A stretch of 64,000 nt of DNA. It comes from Skermanella aerolata KACC 11604. Its GTDB lineage: Bacteria; Pseudomonadota; Alphaproteobacteria; Azospirillales; Azospirillaceae. Location of the stretch: positions 124,001 through 188,000 of the forward strand of contig NZ_AVFK01000001.1 of assembly GCF_000936425.1 (NCBI RefSeq). The letters run 5' to 3'. Positions 34,936 through 43,683 of this stretch are shown here, piece by piece. The notes below the pieces were generated by a model. It did not search any database. It saw only the letters and a list, made by a program, of their open reading frames with translations, and was not told the DNA's origin. The position numbers and the translations under genes were made by a program. Within the stretch, counting starts at the first letter, position 1. Each line of letters starts with the position of its first letter.

Positions 34936-36058
34936 ATGCGAGCCGAGATCGAAGCAGCCGCTGAAGCGATCCGAGAGTCGCTGGCGCTGCTGAGGAGGCA
35001 CCTTTGACTGGGAAAATGCAGTCAGGCGCCTCGACGAACTGAACGCCATTTCCGAAGATCCCAACCTTTGGAACGATAGTGAACGCGCGCAGACGGTGAT
35101 GCGCGAGCGCACCCATCTGGATACTTCCGTCAACGGCTACCGCGCGCTCGAACGCGAGCTGAGCGACAGCATCGAGCTGATCGAGATGGGCGAGGCCGAA
35201 GGCGACGACACCGTCGTCAAGGACGCCGAGAACACCCTGCTGGCGCTGAAGGACAAGGCTGCCAAGCTGGAACTGGAAAGCCTGTTGTCCGGTGAGGCCG
35301 ACGCCAACGACTGCTATGTCGAAGTCAACGCCGGTGCCGGCGGCACCGAGGCCCAGGATTGGGCCGAGATGCTGCTGCGGATGTATCTGCGCTGGGCGGA
35401 GGCCCACGGCTACAAGACCGAGTGGCTCGAAGAGAGCGCCGGCGAAGAAGCCGGGATCAAGTCCGCCACGGTCCAGATCAAGGGCCACAACGCCTATGGC
35501 TGGCTGAAGACGGAGGCCGGCGTGCATCGTCTTGTCCGCATCAGCCCCTATGACAGTCAGGCGCGTCGCCATACCAGCTTCGCCAGCGTGGCAGTCAGCC
35601 CGGTGATCGACGATAAGATCGCGATCGAGGTGCTGGACAAGGACCTTCGCATCGACACCTACCGGGCGTCCGGTGCCGGCGGTCAGCACATCAACAAGAC
35701 CGACTCCGCGGTCCGCATCACGCATATTCCGACCAATATCGTGGTGCAGTGCCAGCAGGAGCGGTCGCAGCACAAGAACCGGGCCAAGGCCTTCGACATG
35801 CTCCGCGCCCGTTTGTATGAGGCGGAGCTGAAGAAGCGCGAGGACGCGGCGGCGGCTTTGGAGGCCACCAAGTCGGATATCGGATGGGGGCACCAAATTC
35901 GATCCTACGTGTTGCAGCCCTACCAGATGGTCAAGGATCTTCGGACCGGTGTCGAAACCAGCCAGAGCGGTGCCGTGCTGGATGGCGATATCGACGAGTT
36001 CCTGGCTGCCGCCCTGGCCCAGCGGATCAAGGGGCAGGGGGACAGCGAAGCGGCATGA
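34936..36058 (+). CDS. prfB: Peptide chain release factor 2, with +1 programmed frameshift
   Basis: Translation starts at ATG 34936 behind AGGAGG. The first frame runs 23 codons to CTT then TGA (35005-35007). Shifting +1 to GAC at 35006 joins it to the long frame ending at 36058, giving about 373 residues, normal for RF2. The catalytic GGQ is in [20 protein letters not shown]. The stop-codon-reading tripeptide region is [19 protein letters not shown], with SPY in place of the E. coli SPF; Tyr here is common in alphaproteobacteria as far as I recall. RF2 terminates at UGA and UAA. The in-frame TGA makes synthesis self-limiting: high RF2 terminates, low RF2 allows the shift. An ORF caller that ignores the shift would start the gene downstream and lose about 50 residues. 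Confidence 0.96.
34993..35008 (+). other. Programmed +1 ribosomal frameshift signal of prfB
   Basis: AGGAGG (34993-34998), three bases, then CTT TGA C (35002-35008). This matches the classical RF2 element: an internal Shine-Dalgarno-like sequence just upstream of a slippery CUU followed by UGA C. Frames on both sides are continuous RF2 sequence. Confidence 0.96.
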
Positions 36059-36089
36059 CGGTATGCCAACCGGAAATGAGGTGTCTCGA

Positions 36090-36587
36090 ATGAAGGGTAT
36101 GGGCTTGTGTGCCGGCGCGATGTTGCTGGCACTTACGGCGGGTGGTCCGGCATGGGCCGCCTGTGCGACGACCCAAACCCCCATGGTGGAGGGGATACAG
36201 CGCGAACTGGCCGTAAACGGCTTCGACCCCGGTGGAATCGACGGCCGTTTCGGACCGAAGACGTCGGAGGCGATCCGGAATTATCAGCGGGCAGCCAGGC
36301 TGCCCGTCACCGGTTGCCCCAGCCAGGAACTGCTCGACCATGTCAGCTTCCACCTTCCCAAGGTGTTTGCGCGCTCACGGCCGGCGACGCCGACGCCCGA
36401 AACCGAGGTTCAGGAAGGCCTGACCATGCGCGGCTTCTATGTCGGAGCCGTGGATGGCCGCATCGGCTCCCGTACCCGCGATGCCATCCGTCAGTACCAG
36501 CGGGAAGCCGATCTGCCCGTCGACGGTCAGGTCACGCCGGAACTGGCGCAACGTTTGCGGGACGATCATACGGTCAAAGCGCGGTAG
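36090..36587 (+). CDS. Secreted protein with two peptidoglycan-binding domains
   Basis: A 165-residue protein from ATG 36090 with GAGGTG 7 bp upstream. The signal peptide is AGAMLLALTAGGPAWA. Two PG_binding_1-type repeats follow: VEGIQRELAVNGFDPGGIDG with FGPKTSEAIRNYQRAARLPV, and VQEGLTMRGFYVGAVDGRIG with SRTRDAIRQYQREADLPVDG. There is no catalytic domain, so it probably acts as a cell-wall-binding adaptor or sensor in the periplasm. It starts 32 bp after prfB and next to the amidase/PBP cluster, which fits a wall role. Confidence 0.85.
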   Translation: MKGMGLCAGAMLLALTAGGPAWAACATTQTPMVEGIQRELAVNGFDPGGIDGRFGPKTSEAIRNYQRAARLPVTGCPSQELLDHVSFHLPKVFARSRPATPTPETEVQEGLTMRGFYVGAVDGRIGSRTRDAIRQYQREADLPVDGQVTPELAQRLRDDHTVKAR

Positions 36588-36750
36588 AAGGCCCGATCGA
36601 AGATGCTGGCACCCTTAGGTTACAGATAAATTGCCGCACCGTTGCCGGATAGACATCTAAACCCGGTCCATGTCATTCAAAAGCGTACTAAGTGACAGGT
36701 TGCCCGACAGTTCCAATCGAGGGACGGGGCAGCCGGTCCGGAGCTTTTGG

Positions 36751-37488
36751 ATGCCAGACCAGAACATCTACAACGATGCCTTGTTCTTTGAAGGTTATAG
36801 CAAGCTGCGGTGGAGCGAAACCGGCTTGAACAAGGTGATGGAAGAGCCCGCGATCCGTTCGCTGATGCCCGGTCTCAAGGGCAAGCGGGTGCTCGATCTC
36901 GGGTGTGGCTTCGGTCACGTGGCGCGCTATGTCCGCAAGATGGGAGCGGCCGACGTGCTTGCCGTCGACATATCCGACCGGATGATCGAGGCGGCCCGGC
37001 AAGCGAGCGACGATCCCGCGATCCTGTATGCGGTGACGGCCATGCAGGATATCGAACCGATGCCGGGTCGATTCGACCTCATCGTCAGCAGCATGGCGCT
37101 TCACTACATCGACGACTATGCCGGCGTCGTCGCGGTGATGGCGGAGTCGCTTACCGCCGGCGGCAGCTTCCTGTTCTCGATCGAGCATCCGATCTTCACA
37201 TCGCTCCTCCAGGGCTGGGTGGTCGACAGTGCCGGCAAACGGCTTCACTGGCCGGTGGACCGTTATCATGAGGAATCCGAACGGCACTACACTTGGTTCG
37301 TCGATAACGTGCGGAAGTACCACCGCACAGTCGCGACCTATCTCAATACCTTGACGGACAACGGTCTGACGATCCGCCGCGTCCTGGAACCGGAAGCGCA
37401 GCCCGAATTCCTGGCTGAACGTCCGGCATTGACCGACGAAAGCCGCCGCCCGCCACTGCTGGTGGTGAGCGCCCAGAAGTTTGGATGA
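36751..37488 (+). CDS. Class I SAM-dependent methyltransferase
   Basis: About 245 residues from ATG 36751 with GGAG 7 bp upstream. Motif I is GKRVLDLGCGFGHVARYVRK, the beta-2 acid is VLAVDIS, motif IV is FDLIVSSMALHYIDDYAGVV, then LTAGGSFLFSIEHPIF. The HYxxD-type motif IV and the SIEHPIFT block are typical of a common small-molecule methyltransferase subfamily often annotated only generically. An upstream in-frame ATG at 36670 is less likely. The substrate is unknown. Confidence 0.85.
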   Translation: MPDQNIYNDALFFEGYSKLRWSETGLNKVMEEPAIRSLMPGLKGKRVLDLGCGFGHVARYVRKMGAADVLAVDISDRMIEAARQASDDPAILYAVTAMQDIEPMPGRFDLIVSSMALHYIDDYAGVVAVMAESLTAGGSFLFSIEHPIFTSLLQGWVVDSAGKRLHWPVDRYHEESERHYTWFVDNVRKYHRTVATYLNTLTDNGLTIRRVLEPEAQPEFLAERPALTDESRRPPLLVVSAQKFG

Positions 37489-37552
37489 CGTTGACCACCG
37501 GCTGTCGCGGGCGTAATGCTAGGTGCGGACACGATGGAGCGGGGAACTAGCG

Positions 37553-37867
37553 ATGCATGAGGATCGTAGCAGGCGGGATGTCCTGAAGCTGGCGGGTGGC
37601 TCCCTGCTCGGGCTGGCAGTCCTTAGCCTCGCCAGACCGGCATCGGCGTTTCGTTTCGATCCGGCCGAGGATTACACCGGCGTTATCGAGGACAGCTGCG
37701 GCGCCGCCAACAAGGTCCACCGCGACATGGTGGCGGAAGTCGAGCGCAGGCTCGGCATCAGCCTTTCGGACGATCAGGCTCGGGAGCTTATCGCGTCGGT
37801 CCAGTGTCCCTATTGCGGATGCTCGATCCTCAAGGGAGTAGCGGACGCCGGTCAGGCCGCTTTTTAA
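37553..37867 (+). CDS. Small Tat-exported cysteine-containing protein, function unknown
   Basis: A 104-residue protein. The N-terminus has a clean twin-arginine signal, SRRDVLKLAGGSLLGLAVLS, then LARPASA as likely cleavage site. Export via Tat implies folding, and perhaps cofactor loading, in the cytoplasm. The mature part is about 70 residues with a lone Cys in EDSCGAAN and a QCPYCGCSIL motif close to the C-terminus (Cys-x-x-Cys-x-Cys), suggesting metal or redox chemistry. I do not recognise the family. It lies 64 bp after a methyltransferase and before the HRDC-like gene. Confidence 0.75.
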   Translation: MHEDRSRRDVLKLAGGSLLGLAVLSLARPASAFRFDPAEDYTGVIEDSCGAANKVHRDMVAEVERRLGISLSDDQARELIASVQCPYCGCSILKGVADAGQAAF

Positions 37868-37996
37868 GCCGATGCCGCCGGCCGTCCCAATATCTTTTGT
37901 GGCGAACTTTTCCTAATCGGGTTAATCCTTGTGCGGTGTTGGGTCTGTCGGCGTTTCCAAGCCCGGACCCAGGGCAAACCGTAACAAGGGAATGCT

Positions 37997-38413
37997 ATGA
38001 GCAGCGAGATCCGCACGTTCAAGATTCGTGATGCCGCCGTGCATGAGGACGAACTGGCGCTGGGGGAATTCCTGCGTACCGTCGATGTCGCCAGGATCGA
38101 AACCACATATGCCGGCGACGCGTGGCACATCCTGGTGATGTTCGAAGAGCTTCGCAAGCGGGAGGAAACCGCGCAGATCCAGAGTGCTATCGTTGCGGCG
38201 CTCAACCACTGGCGGGCTCAGGCCGCAGCTGCCCACAACATCGACCGCGAAAGCATAATGCCGAGTTCCGCCGTGCAGGAGATCGCCCGCTACGCTCCGA
38301 CGACGGAAATCGAACTGACCGTGGTCGGCAGCGCGCTCGGCATCGATACCTCGGTATTCGGAGCGGCGATCGTCCAGGTGGTCCGGCAGACCCTGGAAGA
38401 GCTGACCAGCTAG
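37997..38413 (+). CDS. Free-standing HRDC-domain protein
   Basis: A 138-residue soluble protein. The C-terminal half, from about residue 64 (IVAALNHWRAQAAAAHNIDR, then VQEIARYAPTTEIELTVVGS and ALGIDTSVFGAAIVQVV), aligns by eye with the HRDC domain of RecQ and RNase D, a nucleic-acid-binding helical bundle, but no helicase or nuclease is attached. The N-terminal half (TFKIRDAAVHEDELALGEFL, then AGDAWHILVMFEEL) is a small alpha/beta domain. This two-part layout resembles the HRDC accessory proteins I recall beside some reverse transcriptases of diversity-generating retroelements. No reverse transcriptase was seen in the window. Function is unknown. Confidence 0.65.
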   Translation: MSSEIRTFKIRDAAVHEDELALGEFLRTVDVARIETTYAGDAWHILVMFEELRKREETAQIQSAIVAALNHWRAQAAAAHNIDRESIMPSSAVQEIARYAPTTEIELTVVGSALGIDTSVFGAAIVQVVRQTLEELTS

Positions 38414-38521
38414 ACCGGCTGGCTGGACCGGCCAGATTGGACCTGACGCCGCCGGGCCCGGCGGGGTATGCTGATGGCGCAATATAGGTCCCATCAGCAA
38501 ACCGGCGGGGAGGTTGAAATC

Positions 38522-38821
38522 ATGCGTATAGGCATCGCGGCGCTCGGCGTCTGCGCGTTACTGGCATCTTCCCCTGCGGTCGCCCAATCTTCCGAGGCTC
38601 CCGACCGCCGTGAGCCCAGCGGGACCGAGCTGACCCTGGAGGGATTGACCAAGCTTATGCTCGGACTCCAGCGGATGGTGGAAGAACTTCCACGCTACAA
38701 TCTGCCGGAGATCAAGGAGAACGGCGACATCATCGTGCGCCGGGCCGATCCGCTTGAAAAGCCTGGACAGCCGATGCCGCCCGGGGTGCCTCTGGCACCC
38801 GGAAACGGCGTCGACCTGTAG
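38522..38821 (+). CDS. Small periplasmic protein with PEI..NGDIIVRR motif
   Basis: A 99-residue protein from ATG 38522 (GGAGG 8 bp upstream; an in-frame ATG at 38468 would precede the signal). The signal peptide is AALGVCALLASSPAVAQ. The mature part is a helical stretch (LEGLTKLMLGLQRMVEELPR) followed by YNLPEIKENGDIIVRRADPL. This pattern recurs in small alphaproteobacterial exported proteins that databases sometimes label as AAA ATPases, although no P-loop exists. The role is unknown. It converges on the PerM-like gene 20 bp away. Confidence 0.7.
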   Translation: MRIGIAALGVCALLASSPAVAQSSEAPDRREPSGTELTLEGLTKLMLGLQRMVEELPRYNLPEIKENGDIIVRRADPLEKPGQPMPPGVPLAPGNGVDL

Positions 38822-38841
38822 CTGGGAGGGAGCAGCAGACT

Positions 38842-39966
38842 TCAGCCCCCGAGCAAGGCGCCTAGGGAATGCAGCGGCTTGTGGGCGTCGCACAGGATCT
38901 TGAACACCGCCAGGATCGGCACCGCCATCAGCGCACCGGGAATGCCCCAGAGCCATCCCCAGAACAGGATCGTCAGGAACACGGCGATCGGGTTCAGCGT
39001 CAGCCTGTGGCCAACGATCATGGGAGTGACGATGTTGCCCTCGATCGCGGTCACCGCCAGGAAGGACAGCGGCGGCAGGACGATCTGAAGCAGGCCGTCG
39101 AAGGTCAGGGCCGAGACGAGCGCGATGATGGTCAGGCTGGCCGCGGCGCCAAGATACGGGATGAAGTTCAGCAGACCGGCCAGGACGCCCCATAGGCCCG
39201 GGTTAGGCATGCCGAAAGCCGTCATCAGCCCGGCGGTGACGAGGCCCAGGGCGGTGTTGATCAGGGTGACGGTGGCCAGATAGGCCGCGATGTTCTTCTG
39301 CACAGTGCCGGCAATGGTCGCATAGTGGATGCGGTCTTCCAGGTTGGTCATCGTGCCCATCAGCTGCTCCAGCATGCTGCGGCCACGGGCCAGGAAGAAG
39401 AACAGCAGCACCAGAACGACGAACAACTGCGCCAGGATCACCTGCGTCTGGGTCAGCGCCTGTTCCGCCAGACTGGGGCCGCGCACCACGACAGCCTGAG
39501 CCTCGTCGTCGGCGGCGGCCGCCATCTGCTCGATCTGGTGGGAAGCCCTGCGGGCGCTCTCCACCGACTCCCGCAGGTCGCCCAGCTTCAACTCCAACTG
39601 GTTCATAACAACGGGAGCCCGCTTGATCCAGACCGTCGCCGGTTCGGTCAAGCTGAAGGCGGCGCCTGCAAGGCCCAATAGCAGAAGCACCACCAGGACG
39701 GCGGCGCTCAACGACTCCGGGACGTGTAGGCGGCGCAGGCCCTTGACGACGGGGCGAAGCAGAAGGCTGAGCAGCAGCGCCAGGAAGATCGGCAACAGCA
39801 GGTCTCTCGCCAGAAATAGAGTATACAGCACCCCAAGGCTGAACAGCCCGACAATGGCGACCCGCTCCGCTTTGCCGCGGCCATTGATGGCCGGGGCGCC
39901 GTCGGGGCTCGGTCCGGTAAGCCGCGGACGGCCTTCAAGGTGGGGAGCGGCTATGTTGCTGGTCAT
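38842..39966 (-). CDS. AI-2E/PerM-family membrane transporter
   Basis: A 374-residue protein with about eight hydrophobic segments: paired N-terminal helices (IVGLFSLGVLYTLFLARDLL, LPIFLALLLSLLL), a soluble middle region (residues about 95-170), then FVVLVLLFFFLARGRSMLEQ and the conserved C-terminal block GVLAGLLNFIPYLGAAASLT through EGNIVTPMIVGHRLTLNPIA. Members include TqsA (autoinducer-2 export) and Na+/H+ antiporters. The substrate here is unknown. It lies downstream of the AbrB-family gene on the same strand, 67 bp away. Confidence 0.88.
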   Translation of the reverse strand: MTSNIAAPHLEGRPRLTGPSPDGAPAINGRGKAERVAIVGLFSLGVLYTLFLARDLLLPIFLALLLSLLLRPVVKGLRRLHVPESLSAAVLVVLLLLGLAGAAFSLTEPATVWIKRAPVVMNQLELKLGDLRESVESARRASHQIEQMAAAADDEAQAVVVRGPSLAEQALTQTQVILAQLFVVLVLLFFFLARGRSMLEQLMGTMTNLEDRIHYATIAGTVQKNIAAYLATVTLINTALGLVTAGLMTAFGMPNPGLWGVLAGLLNFIPYLGAAASLTIIALVSALTFDGLLQIVLPPLSFLAVTAIEGNIVTPMIVGHRLTLNPIAVFLTILFWGWLWGIPGALMAVPILAVFKILCDAHKPLHSLGALLGG

Positions 39967-40033
39967 GCGACTGTAACGCTTGTTCAGCCCCGATGGTTCG
40001 CCGGCGCCGCGCGGTCAGTTGGCTTTCGGACGG

Positions 40034-41134
40034 TCAGTCGCCTTTCGGATGGCGGCGCTGCTCGAATTTCCGGAAGGCACGGAAGGTAAGGGGCACCAGC
40101 GAAACGATCAGGACGATGCGGACGATGTGGTGGGTCGAGACGAACGCCGCATCCACGCCCAGCGCCAGCGCCACGAGGCTCATCTCCGCGAGGCCGCCGG
40201 GGGAGAACGCCAGCACCAGGGCCGGCAGGGGAATCCCGGTGATCCAGTGAAGGACCAGCGAAAACGCCATCGTGACGACCAGCAGCATCGCCGTCAGGGC
40301 CGAAGCGATCGCCAGGGTATGAGCGATGCGGCTGACGCGGACACCGGAGAAACGGCTGCCGAGGGCCGCTCCCACGACGACCTGGGCGGCCGCGATCAGG
40401 ATGCCGGGCGGCTTGCCGGTCGTCAGTCCGCCCAGGTGGATGGCTGCGCTGACCAGCATCGGCCCCAGCAGCATATAGGCGGGCAGGCGCAGCCAGCGGC
40501 CGACGACGGCTCCCAGCGCACAGGAGGCCAGCAGGGCCAGATCGATCGGGGGCACGTCTGCCAGGGCCGGCCCCAGAGGGCCCCGGCTTGCGGGGTCGTA
40601 ACCCTGGAACATCTGGAAGAAGACAGGGACGGTCATGACCACCAGCATCACGCGGGCGCTGTGCGCGACCGAAATCGTCCTGTCGTCGCCGCCCATGGCT
40701 GATCCGACCAGCACCATCTCGTTCAACCCGCCGGGAGTGGCCGTGAAGAACGCGGTGACCGGATCGTAGCGTGCGACCTTGCGGAGAAAAACGATCCCGA
40801 GCGCCGCAGACAGGACGATGTAGAAGGCGAGACCGGCCAGACTGATCGCCCATTCGCCGAGACGGTCGGCGATATGCGGCGTGAAGGCGCTTCCCAGCAT
40901 GATGCCCAGGATCATGATCATGCCCGAACGGAGACCGCCGGGGACCTGGATCGGCAGGCCGCTCATGGAGGCCGCTGTGCAGAACACCATCGACCCGATC
41001 ATCCAGGCCAGCGGCAACTGGAACCAGGAGAACACGGCTCCGCCGAGGGTGCCGAGCAGCAGGGTAAACGCCAGCATAGGGGGATTTAGCCGGCGGACGG
41101 CAGCCCGCCAGGGTTTTTCAGGAGGTGTGCTCAT
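40034..41134 (-). CDS. AbrB-family (AbrB/ammonia-monooxygenase-like) integral membrane protein
   Basis: A 366-residue multi-spanning protein with an internal duplication. Each half carries a motif of the kind LPLAWMIGSMVFCTAASMSG / LPAYMLLGPMLVSAAIHLGG, followed by VVVGAALGSRF-type helices and a TPGGLNEMVLVGSAMGGDD / SPGGLAEMSLVALALGVDAA loop. That is the signature of the membrane family named after E. coli AbrB, an aidB regulator and not a DNA-binding protein. It is probably a transporter. The gene starts 7 bp after the deacylase stop, so the two form an operon; acyl amino acids or their products are plausible substrates, by inference. Confidence 0.85.
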   Translation of the reverse strand: MSTPPEKPWRAAVRRLNPPMLAFTLLLGTLGGAVFSWFQLPLAWMIGSMVFCTAASMSGLPIQVPGGLRSGMIMILGIMLGSAFTPHIADRLGEWAISLAGLAFYIVLSAALGIVFLRKVARYDPVTAFFTATPGGLNEMVLVGSAMGGDDRTISVAHSARVMLVVMTVPVFFQMFQGYDPASRGPLGPALADVPPIDLALLASCALGAVVGRWLRLPAYMLLGPMLVSAAIHLGGLTTGKPPGILIAAAQVVVGAALGSRFSGVRVSRIAHTLAIASALTAMLLVVTMAFSLVLHWITGIPLPALVLAFSPGGLAEMSLVALALGVDAAFVSTHHIVRIVLIVSLVPLTFRAFRKFEQRRHPKGD

Positions 41135-41141
41135 CGGACGG

Positions 41142-42095
41142 TCAGCTTACGATACGGCCCAGCCGGACGGCCGTCTGACCGCGCCGCAGCCGGCGCGACG
41201 GCATGATCAGCACGCAGTTGTCATAAGGGGTCCGTATTTCGCTGCTGTCGTCCCGGGCGATCAGGGTGCCCTTGCGGCTGATGATCTCCATGCCGACATA
41301 GTCGGCCTCATAGACCAGATCGGAGCCCTTCATCGTGACCGCATCGGTGATCTCGATCACCTTCTGCTCCGGCCGCGGCTCCCGCTTCAGGTGGGGGGCC
41401 GCGAAGTCCGGATCGACGGTGCCGGTTGCGAGCAGGAACCGCAGAGTTGTCTCTATCGCCACGGATGCCGCGTCCCGCTCCCAATGCTGGCCGCACTCGG
41501 CCAGAAGGGCGGTCTTGCTCCCGGCGGGATCGGCGAAGCCCGCATAGTCGAGCAGCCGGCGGCCGGAGGCATGGCCGCTGTCGCTGACGATCCATTCCGG
41601 CACTCCGACCGCTTGAGCCAGTTGCCGCCCGCGCTCCGTCACGCCGCACAGCACCAGCGGCGGCGTCGCGTGCTGCATCGAGTGCAGGTCGAGCAGCAGG
41701 TCGGCGGTATCGTAGACCGGACGCAAGGTCCGGGCGCGGATCAGTTCGACCGAGTTCCGGGGGCCTTCCAGCACCTGCGGAGACCAGACCCGGTTGAAGT
41801 CCTCGTCGACGAAACGGGATGCGCCAGGACGTGCCGGATCGAAGCACCGATAGGCCGCAACATTGGCGAAACACAGCGTCAGCCGCCCACGCACCGGCCT
41901 GACGCCGTGGCGGAACAGGAAGTCGAGCGCGATGGCGCCGCACAGTTCGTTGCCATGGGTAAGGGCATTGACCAGTACATGCGGACCGTCTTTACCGCTG
42001 TCGAACGTCGTGACGAAATCGACCCCCGTATTGCCGGATCTGTAAGCGGTTATATCCGGCGGCTTCAGTTCGATCCGATAAGCGGTTTCAGTCAA
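41142..42095 (-). CDS. Succinylglutamate desuccinylase/aspartoacylase-family zinc deacylase
   Basis: A 317-residue M14-like hydrolase. The zinc site is visible as VLVNALTHGNELCGAIALDF (His and Glu ligands) and DLLLDLHSMQ (third ligand His), with the catalytic Glu in TALLAECGQHWERDA. The C-terminal beta domain includes KGSDLVYEADYVGMEIISRK. Such enzymes remove acyl groups from N-acyl amino acids. The start appears to be TTG 42095, giving the expected N-terminal length, but it is not certain. Next to the membrane AbrB-like gene and opposite the N-formylglutamate amidohydrolase, it suggests an acyl-amino-acid utilisation locus. Confidence 0.88.
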   Translation of the reverse strand: MTETAYRIELKPPDITAYRSGNTGVDFVTTFDSGKDGPHVLVNALTHGNELCGAIALDFLFRHGVRPVRGRLTLCFANVAAYRCFDPARPGASRFVDEDFNRVWSPQVLEGPRNSVELIRARTLRPVYDTADLLLDLHSMQHATPPLVLCGVTERGRQLAQAVGVPEWIVSDSGHASGRRLLDYAGFADPAGSKTALLAECGQHWERDAASVAIETTLRFLLATGTVDPDFAAPHLKREPRPEQKVIEITDAVTMKGSDLVYEADYVGMEIISRKGTLIARDDSSEIRTPYDNCVLIMPSRRLRRGQTAVRLGRIVS

Positions 42096-42370
42096 GGGTA
42101 TCGTTCCCCAAAGTGTTGGCTCGCTGGCCCGAACGCGGCGCCTACAGGACTATAGGCTTTCCGCCGCCATGGACAAACCGGTACGGTGCCGGACGGTGCA
42201 GATATGCGTCGGGTGTGTTACACGGCGCATCTTCGTGCATGGGCACCTTGCGATAAGTTTCCATCGACGGTTCCGGATAGCCGGGCTATACCGGAGCGTG
42301 TCACAATTTTGAAATTCGGCAGTGGAGCCGCCTGGAACGGCAGGAAACGTTCCCGGCAGACGGAGTGCTT

Positions 42371-43228
42371 ATGAGCTTTGTGATCGAAGATGTTCTGGTC
42401 CGTGACGATCCGCAAGGTCGGCCCGTTCCTCTGGTCCTCGATTCACCGCATAGCGGCAACGTCTATCCGCGCGACTTCGGCTTCGTCTGTCCGTTCAGGG
42501 CACTCCGGCAGGCGGAGGACACCCATGTCGACGAGCTGATCGCAATGGCACCGGAGCATGGCGCCACCGTGATCAGCGCGCTTTTCCCGCGCAGCTATAT
42601 CGACGTCAACCGGGCCATCGACGATATCGAGCCGGAACTGCTGGCATCTCCCTGGCCCGAACCGATCCACCCAAGCGAGAAGAGCTTCGCCGGCATGGGG
42701 CTGGTCCGCCGCCTGTGCCGGCCCGGCATGCCGATGTACGACGGGCGGCTGAGCGTCGCCCAGGTGGCGTGGCGGATCGATCGCTACTACCGCCCCTATC
42801 ATGAGCAGGTCGGCACCGCGATCGACCGGCTCTTTGGCCAATTCGGGACGGTCTATCACCTCAACTGCCATTCCATGCCTACTTTCGGCAGGGACCCGTC
42901 GGCCCGTGCCGATTTCATCCTGGGCGACCGCGACGGCACGACTTGCGATCCCGACTTCACCCGCTACGTTGCTGGGTTCCTGAAAAGCTTGGGCTATAGG
43001 GTGAAGCTCAACGACCCCTACAAGGGCGTCGAACTGGTCCGTCGCTACTCCGATCCGAAGCGCGGGCTGCACAGCCTGCAACTGGAAATCCATCGTGGCC
43101 TCTACATGAACGAGGACACGCTGGAGAAGCATGACGGTTTCGGCAGTCTTCAGGCGCATTTGACGGCCTTGATCGGCCGGCTCGCCACCTATGCCCGCGA
43201 TGCCGGGAAGCTGGATGCCGCCGAATAG
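42371..43228 (+). CDS. N-formylglutamate amidohydrolase
   Basis: A 285-residue protein from ATG 42371 with GGAG 5 bp upstream. Family blocks: PLVLDSPHSGNVYPRDFGFV, EDTHVDELIAMAPEHGATVI, FPRSYIDVNRAIDDIEPELL, YHLNCHSMPTFGRDPSARAD (metal-binding His) and QLEIHRGLYMNE (Glu and His). It hydrolyses N-formyl-L-glutamate to formate and glutamate, the last step of one histidine-degradation branch, or a related N-acyl amino acid. No hut genes are adjacent. It diverges from the aspartoacylase-like gene across 275 bp that contain no other gene. Confidence 0.9.
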   Translation: MSFVIEDVLVRDDPQGRPVPLVLDSPHSGNVYPRDFGFVCPFRALRQAEDTHVDELIAMAPEHGATVISALFPRSYIDVNRAIDDIEPELLASPWPEPIHPSEKSFAGMGLVRRLCRPGMPMYDGRLSVAQVAWRIDRYYRPYHEQVGTAIDRLFGQFGTVYHLNCHSMPTFGRDPSARADFILGDRDGTTCDPDFTRYVAGFLKSLGYRVKLNDPYKGVELVRRYSDPKRGLHSLQLEIHRGLYMNEDTLEKHDGFGSLQAHLTALIGRLATYARDAGKLDAAE

Positions 43229-43318
43229 GGCAGCCGATCCGACCAATGCCCCATTGCGCCCCAGTACCGCTCACCGGATAAACGGGCGGTTTGCTCCGAT
43301 GCCGCTCCGGGTTCCGTG

Positions 43319-43666
43319 ATGCCGACGCCTTTCCGCTTCCCGTTCTATGCCTTGCTGCCGTTGTTCATGGCTGTGTTGCCGTCCTGCGCCATGACGGGCA
43401 GCTCCGCCGACGACGAAGCACCTGCGCCGACGACCGAACTGGCGCGCGAAGGCCCGTTCCAGGTCGTGTGCATGGACGATGACAATCATGAGGTGACTAG
43501 CTACGGCCCCCTGTTCCGCGTCCTGCGCGACAACGGGCGAGAGGTCCGCTGGCAGTACGAAATGGAAGCGGGGCTGACCTTTATCGGGCGCTTCGACGAT
43601 CTGCTGACCTGCGAATGGCAGGACCGGCGGCTGGAGCGGCGCAGGCTCGCCCTTCCCCGGAAATAA
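43319..43666 (+). CDS. Small putative lipoprotein, function unknown
   Basis: A 115-residue protein from ATG 43319 (a GTG immediately upstream is in frame). The signal is ALLPLFMAVLPSC, lipobox LPSC. The mature part has one further Cys-containing stretch (PFQVVCMDDDNHEV) and LLTCEWQDRRLERRRLALPR, with a very basic C-terminus. I do not recognise the family. It lies 90 bp after the N-formylglutamate amidohydrolase and converges on nadK with a 17-bp gap. Confidence 0.65.
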   Translation: MPTPFRFPFYALLPLFMAVLPSCAMTGSSADDEAPAPTTELAREGPFQVVCMDDDNHEVTSYGPLFRVLRDNGREVRWQYEMEAGLTFIGRFDDLLTCEWQDRRLERRRLALPRK

Positions 43667-43683
43667 GCCAGCGTCGAGCCAAC

